From an uncultured Lachnospiraceae bacterium (GTDB lineage Bacteria; Bacillota; Clostridia; Lachnospirales; Lachnospiraceae): a stretch of 50,706 nucleotides of DNA. The stretch covers positions 1 to 50,706 of the forward strand of contig CANRHU010000016.1 in NCBI GenBank assembly GCA_947630485.1, given 5' to 3'. The notes beneath the pieces are model-generated. The model had not been told where the DNA came from, did no database searches, and saw only the letters and a list, made by a program, of their open reading frames with translations. Shown here piece after piece: positions 15,532 to 24,132 of the stretch (position 1 is its first letter; each line of letters begins with the position of its first letter). Both the position numbers and the translations under genes were made by a program.

Positions 15532-16482
15532 TTACATCTCTGCCAGCGTAGGATAAGATGCAATCGCGCCAAGCTTCGTCACGCTGATCCCGCAGAATCG
15601 GTTGGAGAAAGCCAAATACTCCGTCATCTTCTCCGAAGTCAGGGCAGAAATATTCTGCGTATCCACACCGTCCCGGGACAAGCAGTAGAGGAAAGAACCG
15701 ATGAAACCGTCGCCGGCGCCGGTCGTATCCACAGCGGCCACCTTCTGGCTCGCGGCAAAACCCTTCGCCGTCTTCGTATAGCACTCCGCGCCATCCGCGC
15801 CCTTCGTATAGATAACCAGCTTCGTATCGCCGGCGAGAAGCTCCGGCAGCGCCTCCGCGATATCCGTCTTGCCGGTGATGAATTCCAGCTCTTCATCGGA
15901 TACCTTCAGAATATCCGCCATCGGCGCAAACTCCCGCACGACGCGGCGGAGTTCGTCCGTGTCGTCCCACAAAGCCAGACGCAGGTTCGGGTCAAAGCTT
16001 ACCAGCGCCCCAGCCTGACGCGCACACTGAATCGCTTTCCGGTGCGCCTCTTTCATGGGCCAGTTGCCCAGGGATACCGAGCAGAAATGAAGCGCAAAGA
16101 TATCCTGAAACCACTCATTCTTCACCGCTTCCGGCTCCAGCAGCATATCCGCGCCAGGTTTGCGGTAGAACGAAAATTCCCGGTTGCCATCCTGCTTAAG
16201 CGCAACAAACGCAAGCGATGTATTTGCCTTTTTCGTCCGTTTTACATAGCTGCAGTCGATACCGCAGTCTGTCAGCTCTTCCACAATCTTATCGCCGAAG
16301 GGATCATCTCCCAGCTGCGTGATCATGGAACCGCTTCCGCCCAGCTTCACATAAGCGCCGACTACATTGGCGGGCGCGCCGCCCACCTTCGGCTGAAATG
16401 CGCTGACATGGCGGATAGGTCTTCCGGACTCTGCCGGAATCCAGTCAATAAGTGCTTCCCCGATTGCCAGTAAACGTTTCAT
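15532..16482 (-). CDS. PfkB family carbohydrate kinase, fructokinase-like
   Basis: 316 residues. The N-terminal GEALIDWIP and KVGGAPANVVGAYVKLGG and the C-terminal DTTGAGDGFIGSFLY (catalytic Asp in GAGD, anion hole) are the two PfkB signatures. The sequence closely follows bacterial fructokinases that make fructose-6-phosphate from fructose released from sucrose or fructans. The start is uncertain: ATGs at 16482, 16494 and 16518 are in frame; I chose 16482 because MKRLLAIGEALIDW matches the family N-terminus and GGAAAGG lies upstream. No sucrose-hydrolase or PTS gene is next to it. It has its own terminator. Confidence 0.9.
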   Translation of the reverse strand: MKRLLAIGEALIDWIPAESGRPIRHVSAFQPKVGGAPANVVGAYVKLGGSGSMITQLGDDPFGDKIVEELTDCGIDCSYVKRTKKANTSLAFVALKQDGNREFSFYRKPGADMLLEPEAVKNEWFQDIFALHFCSVSLGNWPMKEAHRKAIQCARQAGALVSFDPNLRLALWDDTDELRRVVREFAPMADILKVSDEELEFITGKTDIAEALPELLAGDTKLVIYTKGADGAECYTKTAKGFAASQKVAAVDTTGAGDGFIGSFLYCLSRDGVDTQNISALTSEKMTEYLAFSNRFCGISVTKLGAIASYPTLAEM

Positions 16483-16562
16483 CCTCTTTTCCATCCTTTC
16501 CTGTACGCGCCTGTTCATGGAATACAGGCGAGTTCTATGATTATTTAATAATAAATGCCCTC

Positions 16563-17081
16563 TCAGCGCCTCCAGCCGGTCAGCAGCGTCCGAAGCTCGT
16601 CCACCACGTCGCCAGCCGTCTTACCCGCTTCATCGACGGTGATATCGGCATAGCTCTCATACAGAGGCGTCCGCTCATCATAGAGATCGCGAAGCGTCAT
16701 TCCGTCCCGCAGGGCCACTCCCCGATCCTTCAGATTTCCAAGACGCTTCTCAAGCGCCTCGAAGCTTACCCGCAGATAAACCACCGTGCCAATTTTCTTA
16801 AAATGTTCCATGGCTTCCCGACCATAGATTACGCTCCCACCAGGCGCGATCACCGCCCGGCGTGGCGTCAGCCCGGCATTCACCCGGTTCTCAACAGCCA
16901 GGAACCCATCGAGTCCCTCCTCCTCGATAATCTCCCGGAGGAGACGTCCCTCCTGCTCCTGAATCACGATATCTGTGTCCACAAAGGAATATCCCAGACG
17001 TTTGGCCAGAAGCACTCCGACCATGCTTTTGCCGGCGGCAGGCATACCGATCAGGATAATATTGTTGTGTTGGCTGTTCAA
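16563..17081 (-). CDS. aroK: Shikimate kinase
   Basis: 172 residues. GMPAAGKSMVG (P-loop, 12-22), DTDIVIQE (Mg/shikimate Asp), FLAVENRV, APGGSVIYG and the LYESYADITVD lid/C-terminal region match AroK. It phosphorylates shikimate in the chorismate pathway. The start is a TTG at 17081: no in-frame ATG or GTG lies before the P-loop, and AGGAG is 11 nt upstream. An out-of-frame 5-codon ATG reading frame fills that spacing and its TGA overlaps the TTG. No other aro gene is nearby. Confidence 0.93.
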   Translation of the reverse strand: MNSQHNNIILIGMPAAGKSMVGVLLAKRLGYSFVDTDIVIQEQEGRLLREIIEEEGLDGFLAVENRVNAGLTPRRAVIAPGGSVIYGREAMEHFKKIGTVVYLRVSFEALEKRLGNLKDRGVALRDGMTLRDLYDERTPLYESYADITVDEAGKTAGDVVDELRTLLTGWRR

Positions 17082-17161
17082 GCTGTATCCATCTCCTGTC
17101 TATCAACTTCCGTATTGCGGACCACAGAAATCTCCCGCAAACCGCTGTTCCGCGGCCTCAT

Positions 17162-17746
17162 TTATTTCCGCTTCCTCACGGCCGGTTTCTTCTCAACCGA
17201 ATATCCAAACTTACCGATCTTTTCTCCCAACCGGAAATACTCGCCATGGGAATAAGCCGTCAGATCCGTATCGTTCAGATGAAATCTTCCATTCGCATCC
17301 ATATAGCTGTCCTCGACCGTCACGTCCACAATCTCCGCCACGAACATATCGTGGCTGCCCAGCGGAAGCACCTGCTTCACCCTGCATTCCAGATTCACCG
17401 GGCTCTCGGCAATTCCCGGGGCCGCGATCTTTTGGGACGGCAGAGGCGTCAGCTTCATCTCCGCATATTTGTCCACATCCCGACCGGACCGGACGCCACA
17501 GTAATCGGCAGCAAACGTCAGATCCTTTGTCACCAGATTGATGACAAACTCGCCGGTCTCCCGAATGATATCGTAAGAATACCGCACTCTCTGGAGAGAA
17601 ACGGATACCATCGGCGGGGTCGAACAGACGGTGCCAGCCCACGCCAGCGTGATAATGTTCGGCTTCTCGCCGGGGCGCTGGCAGCTGGCCATAATCACCG
17701 GCAGCGGATAGAGAAGATTACCCGGTTTCCAGCACTGTTTCGCCAT
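17162..17746 (-). CDS. Flavin reductase-like / flavoredoxin family protein
   Basis: 194 residues. NLLYPLPVIMASCQRPGEKP, NIITLAWAGTVCSTPPMVSVS and the ETGEFVINLVTKDL segment are typical of the FMN-binding split-barrel flavin reductases/flavoredoxins. Such proteins bind FMN and pass electrons between NAD(P)H or ferredoxin and acceptors. The gene begins 13 bp after hicB on the same strand and probably belongs to that transcript, though no functional link with the pyrophosphatase is evident. Confidence 0.88.
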   Translation of the reverse strand: MAKQCWKPGNLLYPLPVIMASCQRPGEKPNIITLAWAGTVCSTPPMVSVSLQRVRYSYDIIRETGEFVINLVTKDLTFAADYCGVRSGRDVDKYAEMKLTPLPSQKIAAPGIAESPVNLECRVKQVLPLGSHDMFVAEIVDVTVEDSYMDANGRFHLNDTDLTAYSHGEYFRLGEKIGKFGYSVEKKPAVRKRK

Positions 17747-17759
17747 ATCCGCACTCCTC

Positions 17760-18038
17760 TCAGTCGTTGTCCGGCAGCAGCTTCACTGTCACCATGATGT
17801 TGCGCAGAAACCCATTTTCCGGCATCGGAATATCCTCCGCATGGGATACTTCCGGCATCAGGGTTTCTTCCTCCTCCAGCTCCACGCAGATCCAGTCATA
17901 GGCCGCTTCCCTGGCATTCTGCAGCGCGTCGTCCAAATCCGGCCCGTCTGCCTCACAGTATTCCAAATCCGGAAAATATACGTGATATCCGTTGTCATTG
18001 TCATGCGGCACAACCACCGCCGGGTATGTAAATGTCAT
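17760..18038 (-). CDS. HicB-like (UPF0150) protein without HicA
   Basis: 92 residues. YPAVVVPHDNDNGYHVYFPD, then ALQNAREAAYDWICVEL is the HicB N-terminal fold, a degenerate RNase H-like domain usually found in antitoxins of HicAB. The usual C-terminal HTH or RHH is replaced by a short acidic linker and a strand-forming tail (NIMVTVKLLPDND). No hicA (about 60 codons) can be found on either side: 30 bp separate it from the upstream pyrophosphatase gene and 13 bp from the downstream gene. It is thus an orphan HicB, and its role in this operon is unknown. Confidence 0.82.
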   Translation of the reverse strand: MTFTYPAVVVPHDNDNGYHVYFPDLEYCEADGPDLDDALQNAREAAYDWICVELEEEETLMPEVSHAEDIPMPENGFLRNIMVTVKLLPDND

Positions 18039-18068
18039 TTTCGTCCTCTTCCTTTCTGCCGTGCGGCA

Positions 18069-19727
18069 TTATCCTTCCAGCGCCACCATAATCGCCGGCA
18101 CCAGCTGCTTTTTCCGCGACACCACGCCGGGCAGAAGCACCCGATTCGGCCTGGAATCCTCTTCCAGCTGGAACGCGTCCTGAATCATCCGCTCCGCACC
18201 CTGACCATCGCACAAAAGTACCGTCGTCTCCGTCAGAATATTGGTCAGCATCAAAAACATCATGTCCAGACCACGGCGCACCCGTTCCGTTTTCAGATAC
18301 GGAAGCATCCGCTTTTCCAGCTCTTCCAGCTCCTGCTCGTTCAGCGAATTGATCTGACCCACGCCAAGCGTGATCTTCCCCACCGTAAACAGCTTGAAAT
18401 CCTGATACATGATATCCCCTTCGGTCTTGCTGGCAAAATTACTGCCGGCTGAGAACATCTCCATGGCGTATTTTTCTACGTCAATTCCGGCAATCCGCGC
18501 CAGTTCCTCCGCCGCCCGCCGGTCGATATCCGTACAGGTCGGCGACCGGAACAGGAGCGTATCCGACAGAATCGCGCTGCACAGAAGGCCTGCGGTCTGC
18601 CTATCCACTTCGACACCATTTTCCTGATACATCTGATAGACGATCGTAGCTGTGCAGCCCAGCGGCTGATTCCGGAAATATACCGGCCCGATGGTCTCAA
18701 TGGAGGCGATCCGGTGATGATCGATAATCTCCGTAATCCGCGCATTCTCGATACCGTCTACTGCCTGAGCCCTCTCGTTATGATCCACCAGAATCACTGA
18801 TTTGCCGCGGGCGCCCAGGAGATTCCGCCGGGAGATCATACCCTTGTACTTACCGTCCTGATCGAGAATCGGGAAATCCCGATGGCGCTTATTCGCCATT
18901 ACATCCTTAATCTCATCGACTACGTCCGTCTCCTGAAACGTGATCAGATGATCGCTCTTCATAAAATACCCGATCGGCATACTCTGATTAATCAAACGGG
19001 CCGCCGTGTAGGCATCATAGGGCGTCGTCATCACCGTACAGCCCTTCTCCTGCGCCAGCTTTTTGATCGTCATGGATACCGCCGCGCCTTCACAGACAAT
19101 GATACAGCCCGCTCCCATCTCGATGGCGCACAGCTGAGACTCATAGCGGTTGCCCAAAATCACCAGGTCGTGCTCGCTGATATAATATTCCATCATGTCC
19201 GGATTTGCCGCCGCGATCAGTACCTTTCCTTCGGAAAAGTATCCGTTCTCATCGCCGACGATCAGCAGGCCTTCCAGCGTCTCGATAATATTCGAGTACT
19301 TCGTATTGGCCTTAGAGAGGATACTGCTGTCCAGCACATCCAGATAAGTCTTGGCAATATCGCTGACCGTAATCAGGCCTTCCAGCGTACCGTCCTCCAT
19401 CACTGCAGGAAGCGTCACCAGACTGTCCCTCTGCATGATATTCCAGGCGTTCTTAAGGGAAATATTACGATTCACCCCAGGCACCTGCCGGATATCGATA
19501 TCCCGCACTTCCGTTCGCACATGGCGTACCCGCAAGGGCTTTTCCACCCCAAAATACCGCAGTACAAACAGCGTTTCCTCATTCATATGCCCCGCCCGGG
19601 CCGCCTCAAAATCTTCGCCGGTCAGCTTCCGCTTCAGCGCCGCATAGCAGATCGCTGAACAGACGGAATCGGTGTCCGGATTTTTATGACCAATCACAAT
19701 CGTTTTCTTCTTGTTATATTCTGCCAT
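18069..19727 (-). CDS. Manganese-dependent inorganic pyrophosphatase with CBS and DRTGG domains
   Basis: 552 residues. The N-terminal GHKNPDTDSV and the DHH motif in EIIDHHRIAS build the DHH/DHHA2 catalytic core (family II pyrophosphatase); SRKKQLVP near the C-terminus is the DHHA2 pyrophosphate-binding motif. Inserted after about residue 65 is a regulatory block, CBS-DRTGG-CBS (SLKNAWNIMQRDSLVTLPAV; IVCEGAAVSMTIKKLAQEKG; RHRDFPILDQDGKYKGMISR). In characterised clostridial relatives these bind AMP, ADP, ATP and diadenosine polyphosphates and tune activity. It hydrolyses PPi from biosynthesis. The ATG at 19727 follows GGGAGGAG; a TTG at 19751 is less likely. Confidence 0.94.
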   Translation of the reverse strand: MAEYNKKKTIVIGHKNPDTDSVCSAICYAALKRKLTGEDFEAARAGHMNEETLFVLRYFGVEKPLRVRHVRTEVRDIDIRQVPGVNRNISLKNAWNIMQRDSLVTLPAVMEDGTLEGLITVSDIAKTYLDVLDSSILSKANTKYSNIIETLEGLLIVGDENGYFSEGKVLIAAANPDMMEYYISEHDLVILGNRYESQLCAIEMGAGCIIVCEGAAVSMTIKKLAQEKGCTVMTTPYDAYTAARLINQSMPIGYFMKSDHLITFQETDVVDEIKDVMANKRHRDFPILDQDGKYKGMISRRNLLGARGKSVILVDHNERAQAVDGIENARITEIIDHHRIASIETIGPVYFRNQPLGCTATIVYQMYQENGVEVDRQTAGLLCSAILSDTLLFRSPTCTDIDRRAAEELARIAGIDVEKYAMEMFSAGSNFASKTEGDIMYQDFKLFTVGKITLGVGQINSLNEQELEELEKRMLPYLKTERVRRGLDMMFLMLTNILTETTVLLCDGQGAERMIQDAFQLEEDSRPNRVLLPGVVSRKKQLVPAIMVALEG

Positions 19728-20165
19728 AACTCCTCCCGTATACGGTGACAAAGAAGCCGCCGCGTTCGGCCTTCGCGAACCAGCGCAGGTATAAAATCTC
19801 TGGCGAGATTATATCATATTTAAACTCAAATGAAAAGTGCTTCCCGATCCCTTTTCCAGATTCCTTTTCCGAAATCAGGCCTCGCTCTGTTCACAATTTG
19901 TTTACAGTTTATTTATACCTAATTCATAAGACTATCCTACAATCTTTTTATAAGAAATGCACAGAAACAACGTTTTATTTATTTATTCCTTTGACATTAT
20001 GCACATAGATTTTTTCATAATTGCCCCGGCTGGCAACAGCCGGGGTCTCCTCATTTCTATCGCCGAGACAGCCCTGCCTGCGTACAGAAAATGAGCTGTT
20101 GCCAAAGCAGTTTATCTCCATTGCCCTGCCTGCCCGCAACAGCCCTCTCCGCGTTTCATCTTCTT
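19728..20165. other. Intergenic region pyrophosphatase/ROK kinase
   Basis: 438 bp, AT-rich in 19800-20020. It has the leftward pyrophosphatase promoter (19808-19836) and a perfect GC-rich hairpin (CCCCGGCT 20024-20031, AGCCGGGG 20038-20045) that may end ROK transcription, although it lacks a T-run. No convincing small gene. Confidence 0.5.
19808..19836 (-). promoter_or_regulatory. Promoter of the pyrophosphatase operon
   Basis: Minus strand TTTTCA (19831-19836), 17-bp spacer, TATAAT (19808-19813), about 80 bp before the start codon. Confidence 0.6.
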
Positions 20166-21113
20166 TTAATCCAGCACCATCCGCGCCGCGCCGTAAATCC
20201 CGGCGTCATTCCCCAGCTTCGCCAGACCGACTAACGGCCGGTTCTCTGATAGAGTCTCGTACTGTTCATAATATTTTTGGATATTATCGATCAAATACTG
20301 CCCCGCCTTGGACACGCCGCCGCCTATGACAAATATCTCAGGATCAATCGTCAGCGCCAGCTGCGCCAGTGACCGTCCCAGGTAATAGCAGACGCAGTCC
20401 ACAATCTCCACCGCCAGTTCGTCGCCGGCCTTAGCCGCGTCCATCACGTCCTTGGCCGTCAGGCTGTTTTCCTCGATATCACGGAGAATCGATTCCTTGC
20501 TGGAGGAAGCCAGGAACATCTTCGCTTCCCGGACGACACCGGTCGCGGACGCCACCTGCTCCAGACAGCCGCGGCTTCCGCAGTTGCAGTATTCCGTCTC
20601 ATCATCGCGAACATGCGTATGTCCGATCTCGCCGGCCAGTCCATGCCTCCCTGCAATAATCTTCTGATCGATAACCACTCCGCCGCCCACGCCTGTTCCC
20701 AGCGTGATCATAACGATGTCATTATAACCTTTCCCACCGCCCTGCCACATCTCGCCCAGGGCCGCGATATTGGCATCGTTAGCGCATTTAACCGGAATCC
20801 CTTCCAGCATAAGGCTCAGGTCACGGGCCGGATACCCTTCGCCCCAACCCAGATTCACGCAGCGCGGCACGTAGCCGTCAGTAGCCACCGGTCCCGGAAC
20901 ACCAAGACCGGCGCCGAGCACATCTGTAAGATCCAGCTTCATTTCCTCCAGCGTATGGCGTACGGACAGCGCGATATCCGGCAGAATATGGACGCCCTGC
21001 TGCTCTTTTCTGGTAGGAATCTCCCACTTGCGCAGAAGCTGGCCGTCATCCTCAAACACGCCAAGCTTTACCGTCGTACCGCCCACATCGATCCCAATAC
21101 AAAATCTGCTCAT
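20166..21113 (-). CDS. glcK: ROK family glucokinase
   Basis: 315 residues. GIDVGGTTVKLGVFEDDG is the ATP phosphate-binding segment, GVPGPVATDG and NDANIAALGE hold the sugar site and catalytic Asp, GTGVGGGVVID the second phosphate loop, and CNCGSRGCLEQVAS the ROK zinc-binding signature. This follows Gram-positive GlcK, which phosphorylates free glucose at entry to glycolysis. It lies 15 bp after the DUF5711 gene and is probably co-transcribed with it, an arrangement without obvious functional meaning. Confidence 0.93.
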   Translation of the reverse strand: MSRFCIGIDVGGTTVKLGVFEDDGQLLRKWEIPTRKEQQGVHILPDIALSVRHTLEEMKLDLTDVLGAGLGVPGPVATDGYVPRCVNLGWGEGYPARDLSLMLEGIPVKCANDANIAALGEMWQGGGKGYNDIVMITLGTGVGGGVVIDQKIIAGRHGLAGEIGHTHVRDDETEYCNCGSRGCLEQVASATGVVREAKMFLASSSKESILRDIEENSLTAKDVMDAAKAGDELAVEIVDCVCYYLGRSLAQLALTIDPEIFVIGGGVSKAGQYLIDNIQKYYEQYETLSENRPLVGLAKLGNDAGIYGAARMVLD

Positions 21114-21128
21114 CTCTCTGTCTCCTTC

Positions 21129-22538
21129 TTAATGTAAAAGTATCTCCTGCATGATCTGCGGCCCGGTCACAATAATCTGATTCGGCAGCTTGCCTACAGT
21201 GATCTTGGCTATCGTGAAATCGAAATTTCCCTCATATTTCAGATTGCCATAATGGTTATAGAGCCGGCAGGAATCTTCATTGTAAAGAATAACCGTATCT
21301 CCCTCTACGTCCACCTGCGTGTAATCGTAGTTGAATTCTTCCGAAAACGCCTCGCTTCCATCGGAATGATATACATCCATGCGATATTCATTCTCACCGG
21401 AAATATCATAGACGACAATGCCCACATAATCCTCGTTGTAAAAAATACTGTGTATCTCCTCCTCTACGGGAATCAGGCGGATCATCTCCGGCGACATCTC
21501 ATCACGCAGGCTGTAAAAACTTAAGCTGTTATCCGCAAACGCAACCGCGCAGGTATCGTTCAGGCATACTACTTTCGCCACCATGCTGTCCTCGTAAATC
21601 TCATGAAAGCCTCCAACCATACGATTCACAGCATTCTTACCCACCTCAGAAAAATTGTAAAACGCCACGCGGTTTCTGAGACTGCCGCCCTGGATATAGA
21701 AATACGAGCCCATCAGGACGTTGCCGTCAGGCGACAGATCCGCATCCAGCACATATCCGATTCCCATATCGTCCTGACTGTCGGCGCTGCTCAGCAGACC
21801 TTTAATATAGATCTCCAGCTCCGAACCGTCCCTCTGGAAATAATAGACGTTGCTGGAGGTCTGATCCTCCACGACTGCCGCAACCATCCCCTGGGAGGAG
21901 ATGCTGACTCTGGAGATCGGAAGCACGGTAGTAGCTATGCCCAGGCAGCCGGTCTGATCGCAAATGTAGATGCTGTTGCCCTGCTGGTCCGCGATCGCGG
22001 CATAATTCCCACATACCGCTACGATGGGGTTATTCATTTCATAACTCTGAATCCAGATATCTTTGCCGGAGCCGTCTATGTAAGATGCGCCGTCGCGGGT
22101 ATATTTGAGAACATTCTCCCCGAAACTGACATAGCCGGTAAACGTCCCCTCGGTCTGCTCCATACGGCGCTCCCACATCACCGTCGTATTCTCCAGTTTT
22201 ACAAAACGGTTGTACCAGTAGAGCCCGCCCAAAACGCCCGCGACAAGACAAAAGAGCACCGTAATGATGACAGCGCGGCGCCGGATTACACGGTTATGGG
22301 CACGCCGAATCGTCTCTGTGCTCTCCGCCCTCTGCCTGCTTGCCTCCTCCGCCTGCGAACGGGCTGTGACGCGCTGAGATGGCCTGTCCGGGCCGAGCGA
22401 CGTCAGTCTGGGAGTGCTTTTTTCATGTCCGGATATATCGGAAGCCTGGCTCTCCCGGTTTGGCTGCCCAGTCGTGATCATGCGGCTGCGCAGCTGATTC
22501 TTTTTATATTCTCTGTTTGCAGAACTTGAATCGCTCAT
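21129..22538 (-). CDS. DUF5711 family membrane-anchored beta-propeller-like protein
   Basis: 469 residues. Residues 1-88 are hydrophilic, Ser/Arg/Gln-rich and probably cytoplasmic; 89-109 form one membrane segment (VIITVLFCLVAGVLGGLYWY); the rest would be outside. The outer part consists of recurring strand patterns (GYVSFGENVLKYTRDGASYI, GSYFYIQGGSLRNRVAFYNF and similar) like a WD40/PQQ-type propeller, as in DUF5711 proteins of Clostridia. No catalytic motif is visible. Function unknown; cell-surface sensing or scaffolding is a guess. A TATAAT box lies upstream on the minus strand. Confidence 0.85.
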   Translation of the reverse strand: MSDSSSANREYKKNQLRSRMITTGQPNRESQASDISGHEKSTPRLTSLGPDRPSQRVTARSQAEEASRQRAESTETIRRAHNRVIRRRAVIITVLFCLVAGVLGGLYWYNRFVKLENTTVMWERRMEQTEGTFTGYVSFGENVLKYTRDGASYIDGSGKDIWIQSYEMNNPIVAVCGNYAAIADQQGNSIYICDQTGCLGIATTVLPISRVSISSQGMVAAVVEDQTSSNVYYFQRDGSELEIYIKGLLSSADSQDDMGIGYVLDADLSPDGNVLMGSYFYIQGGSLRNRVAFYNFSEVGKNAVNRMVGGFHEIYEDSMVAKVVCLNDTCAVAFADNSLSFYSLRDEMSPEMIRLIPVEEEIHSIFYNEDYVGIVVYDISGENEYRMDVYHSDGSEAFSEEFNYDYTQVDVEGDTVILYNEDSCRLYNHYGNLKYEGNFDFTIAKITVGKLPNQIIVTGPQIMQEILLH

Positions 22539-22578
22539 CCTTGGTTCTCCCTGATGGAGGTCGTCGTCGGCTCAAACA

Positions 22579-22673
22579 CACGTCAGCTGCGTCGTTCTGT
22601 TTATGCCATGACTACGAAGCGCACCTTCTTCATCAGCCTCTTCACACTGCTTACGGCTGACGTGGACATTATA
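22579..22673 (-). promoter_or_regulatory. Leader of the DUF5711 gene: -10 box and distant inverted repeat
   Basis: Minus strand TATAAT at 22668-22673 (the -35 region, TTCCTT at 17 bp, is poor). A perfect 9-bp inverted repeat, CACGTCAGC (22579-22587) and GCTGACGTG (22656-22664), would bring the two ends of the roughly 80-nt leader together. The role is unknown. Confidence 0.35.
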
Positions 22674-22688
22674 CCATACATTTCCCAA

Positions 22689-24068
22689 TTAAGGAAGAAT
22701 TAAATTCTGTCCGGCCGTAATCTTATCTACATCTTCCAGTCCATTCAGACGGCAGATCTCGTCCATGCGGCTGCCGTCCCCATAACATTCCAGACAAATG
22801 CCATAGAGGGTATCGCCCGGCTGCACGAGATAAAGCCGCTGTCCCGCCGCCGCTTCCTGTGCAGGCGTATATTCCGGCGCTTCTCCGTCCGAGGATGAAG
22901 AGCCGTCAGAAACTCCTTCCTCTGCGCTTTGGCCCCCGGCCGCAGCCGCGCTCACGCCGGTCTCCTCTGTCCGCCCGCCGCTTTCAAGGCCTGTCCCGCC
23001 ATCTGCCGCAGTTTCCGCTCCGTCCAAAGTCCCCGACGCGCCGTCTGCCGCACTGCCGCCTTTTCCTTCCTGCGCCCCTTCGTCCATCCCCGCGCTTTCA
23101 GCCGGTGTAATCGGAAGTCCCGGGCCGTTCGCTGCAGTCCCTTCGCCTTCCGTACCTGCCGTCTCTGTATCCGCGGCCAGGTGCAGACCGCCTTTAATCT
23201 CCTCGACTACCACTTGGCTGGCTTGTCCGTCTTTCAGCGGCGAACCTTCAGTACCGCTATCCTTCTCCTGCGTCTCCAGCTGCAGTCCTGCCGGAAGAGC
23301 AGACGCCAAAACTGCCTCCATTTCCTTCATCTTCTCATAATTATTCACCATGGTAACGCCGCCTGCAAGCACCATAATCCCCAGCACGGTACAAAGACCG
23401 CTCAGCACCCGCACCGTGCCTCTCCGCGCCGTTACCTGACTCTTGTTCTCCTCCATACGCTGCCGGAAATCACGGATCACCGTATCGCCGGTTCCTGTTT
23501 CCACCCGCCGCACATCTTTTCGCAGAACCATATAATCCTGCATCATCTGATTCCGCTCATAATAAATGCTGTATCCCCGCAGCCGGCAAAACCCTTCCTC
23601 CGACGCCACATAAACGGCCTCCTCGCCGTCCAAACCGCCGTTTAAGTACATCAGCTGATTCTTTCCCGCAAAATATTTTCCATGCTCCTTCCAATAATTT
23701 AACGGGCTCAGCGTACATCCATGATTTCCGCACAAAAACCACCCCAAAATCACCCGTTTGGGGAACATCTGCTCCATCGTCTGGTAAGTCTTCTTCCAGG
23801 CCGTTTCCGTAAACTGGACTTTCTCTCCCTGATCCGTCACATCTTCCACTTCCATGGCTCCATCCACGAACAGGAACGGTATCCCGTCCCGCTCCTCCGC
23901 CGTTCCCAGGAGCACGCCCACCCGCAGATCTTGTCCGCCCTTTGGGTAAAGCCGCTTCAAATACGTATTTACATAGTCTTCCAGATACAGCCGCACTGTC
24001 TGGTCTCTCTCCCCGACCTGCCGGATATTTTTCGGCAGCCTGGGAAATGGATTATACAGATCTCCCAT
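22689..24068 (-). CDS. MPN/JAB-like domain - membrane segment - LysM protein
   Basis: 459 residues. The N-terminal 180 residues have the strand/helix order and key words of the MPN/JAB1 fold: VRLYLEDYVNTYL, RVGVLLGT, a FPKRVILGWF strand, then GCTLS and EHGKYF, LMYLNGG. In catalytic MPN proteins the GW strand is followed by HxH; here it reads GWFLCGNHGCTLS, so the zinc site is lost. Residues 219-240 are one membrane segment; 255-410 are a long Gly/Ala/Glu/Ser-rich low-complexity linker; 412-459 form a LysM domain (YLVQPGDTLYGICLECYGDG..., ending AGQNLILP) that should bind peptidoglycan or spore cortex. Weak GGGGTGAG ribosome site. yyaC lies upstream, hinting at sporulation. Confidence 0.8.
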   Translation of the reverse strand: MGDLYNPFPRLPKNIRQVGERDQTVRLYLEDYVNTYLKRLYPKGGQDLRVGVLLGTAEERDGIPFLFVDGAMEVEDVTDQGEKVQFTETAWKKTYQTMEQMFPKRVILGWFLCGNHGCTLSPLNYWKEHGKYFAGKNQLMYLNGGLDGEEAVYVASEEGFCRLRGYSIYYERNQMMQDYMVLRKDVRRVETGTGDTVIRDFRQRMEENKSQVTARRGTVRVLSGLCTVLGIMVLAGGVTMVNNYEKMKEMEAVLASALPAGLQLETQEKDSGTEGSPLKDGQASQVVVEEIKGGLHLAADTETAGTEGEGTAANGPGLPITPAESAGMDEGAQEGKGGSAADGASGTLDGAETAADGGTGLESGGRTEETGVSAAAAGGQSAEEGVSDGSSSSDGEAPEYTPAQEAAAGQRLYLVQPGDTLYGICLECYGDGSRMDEICRLNGLEDVDKITAGQNLILP

Positions 24069-24132
24069 AAACTCACCCCGCCGTTCATTCTGTTACCTGA
24101 ACTATCATAGCACGGCCGGAGCGCAGAATCTG

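Noticed and set aside
20024..20045. Rho-independent terminator of the ROK gene
   Set aside because: Good perfect hairpin but no T-run on either strand; only mentioned as possible.
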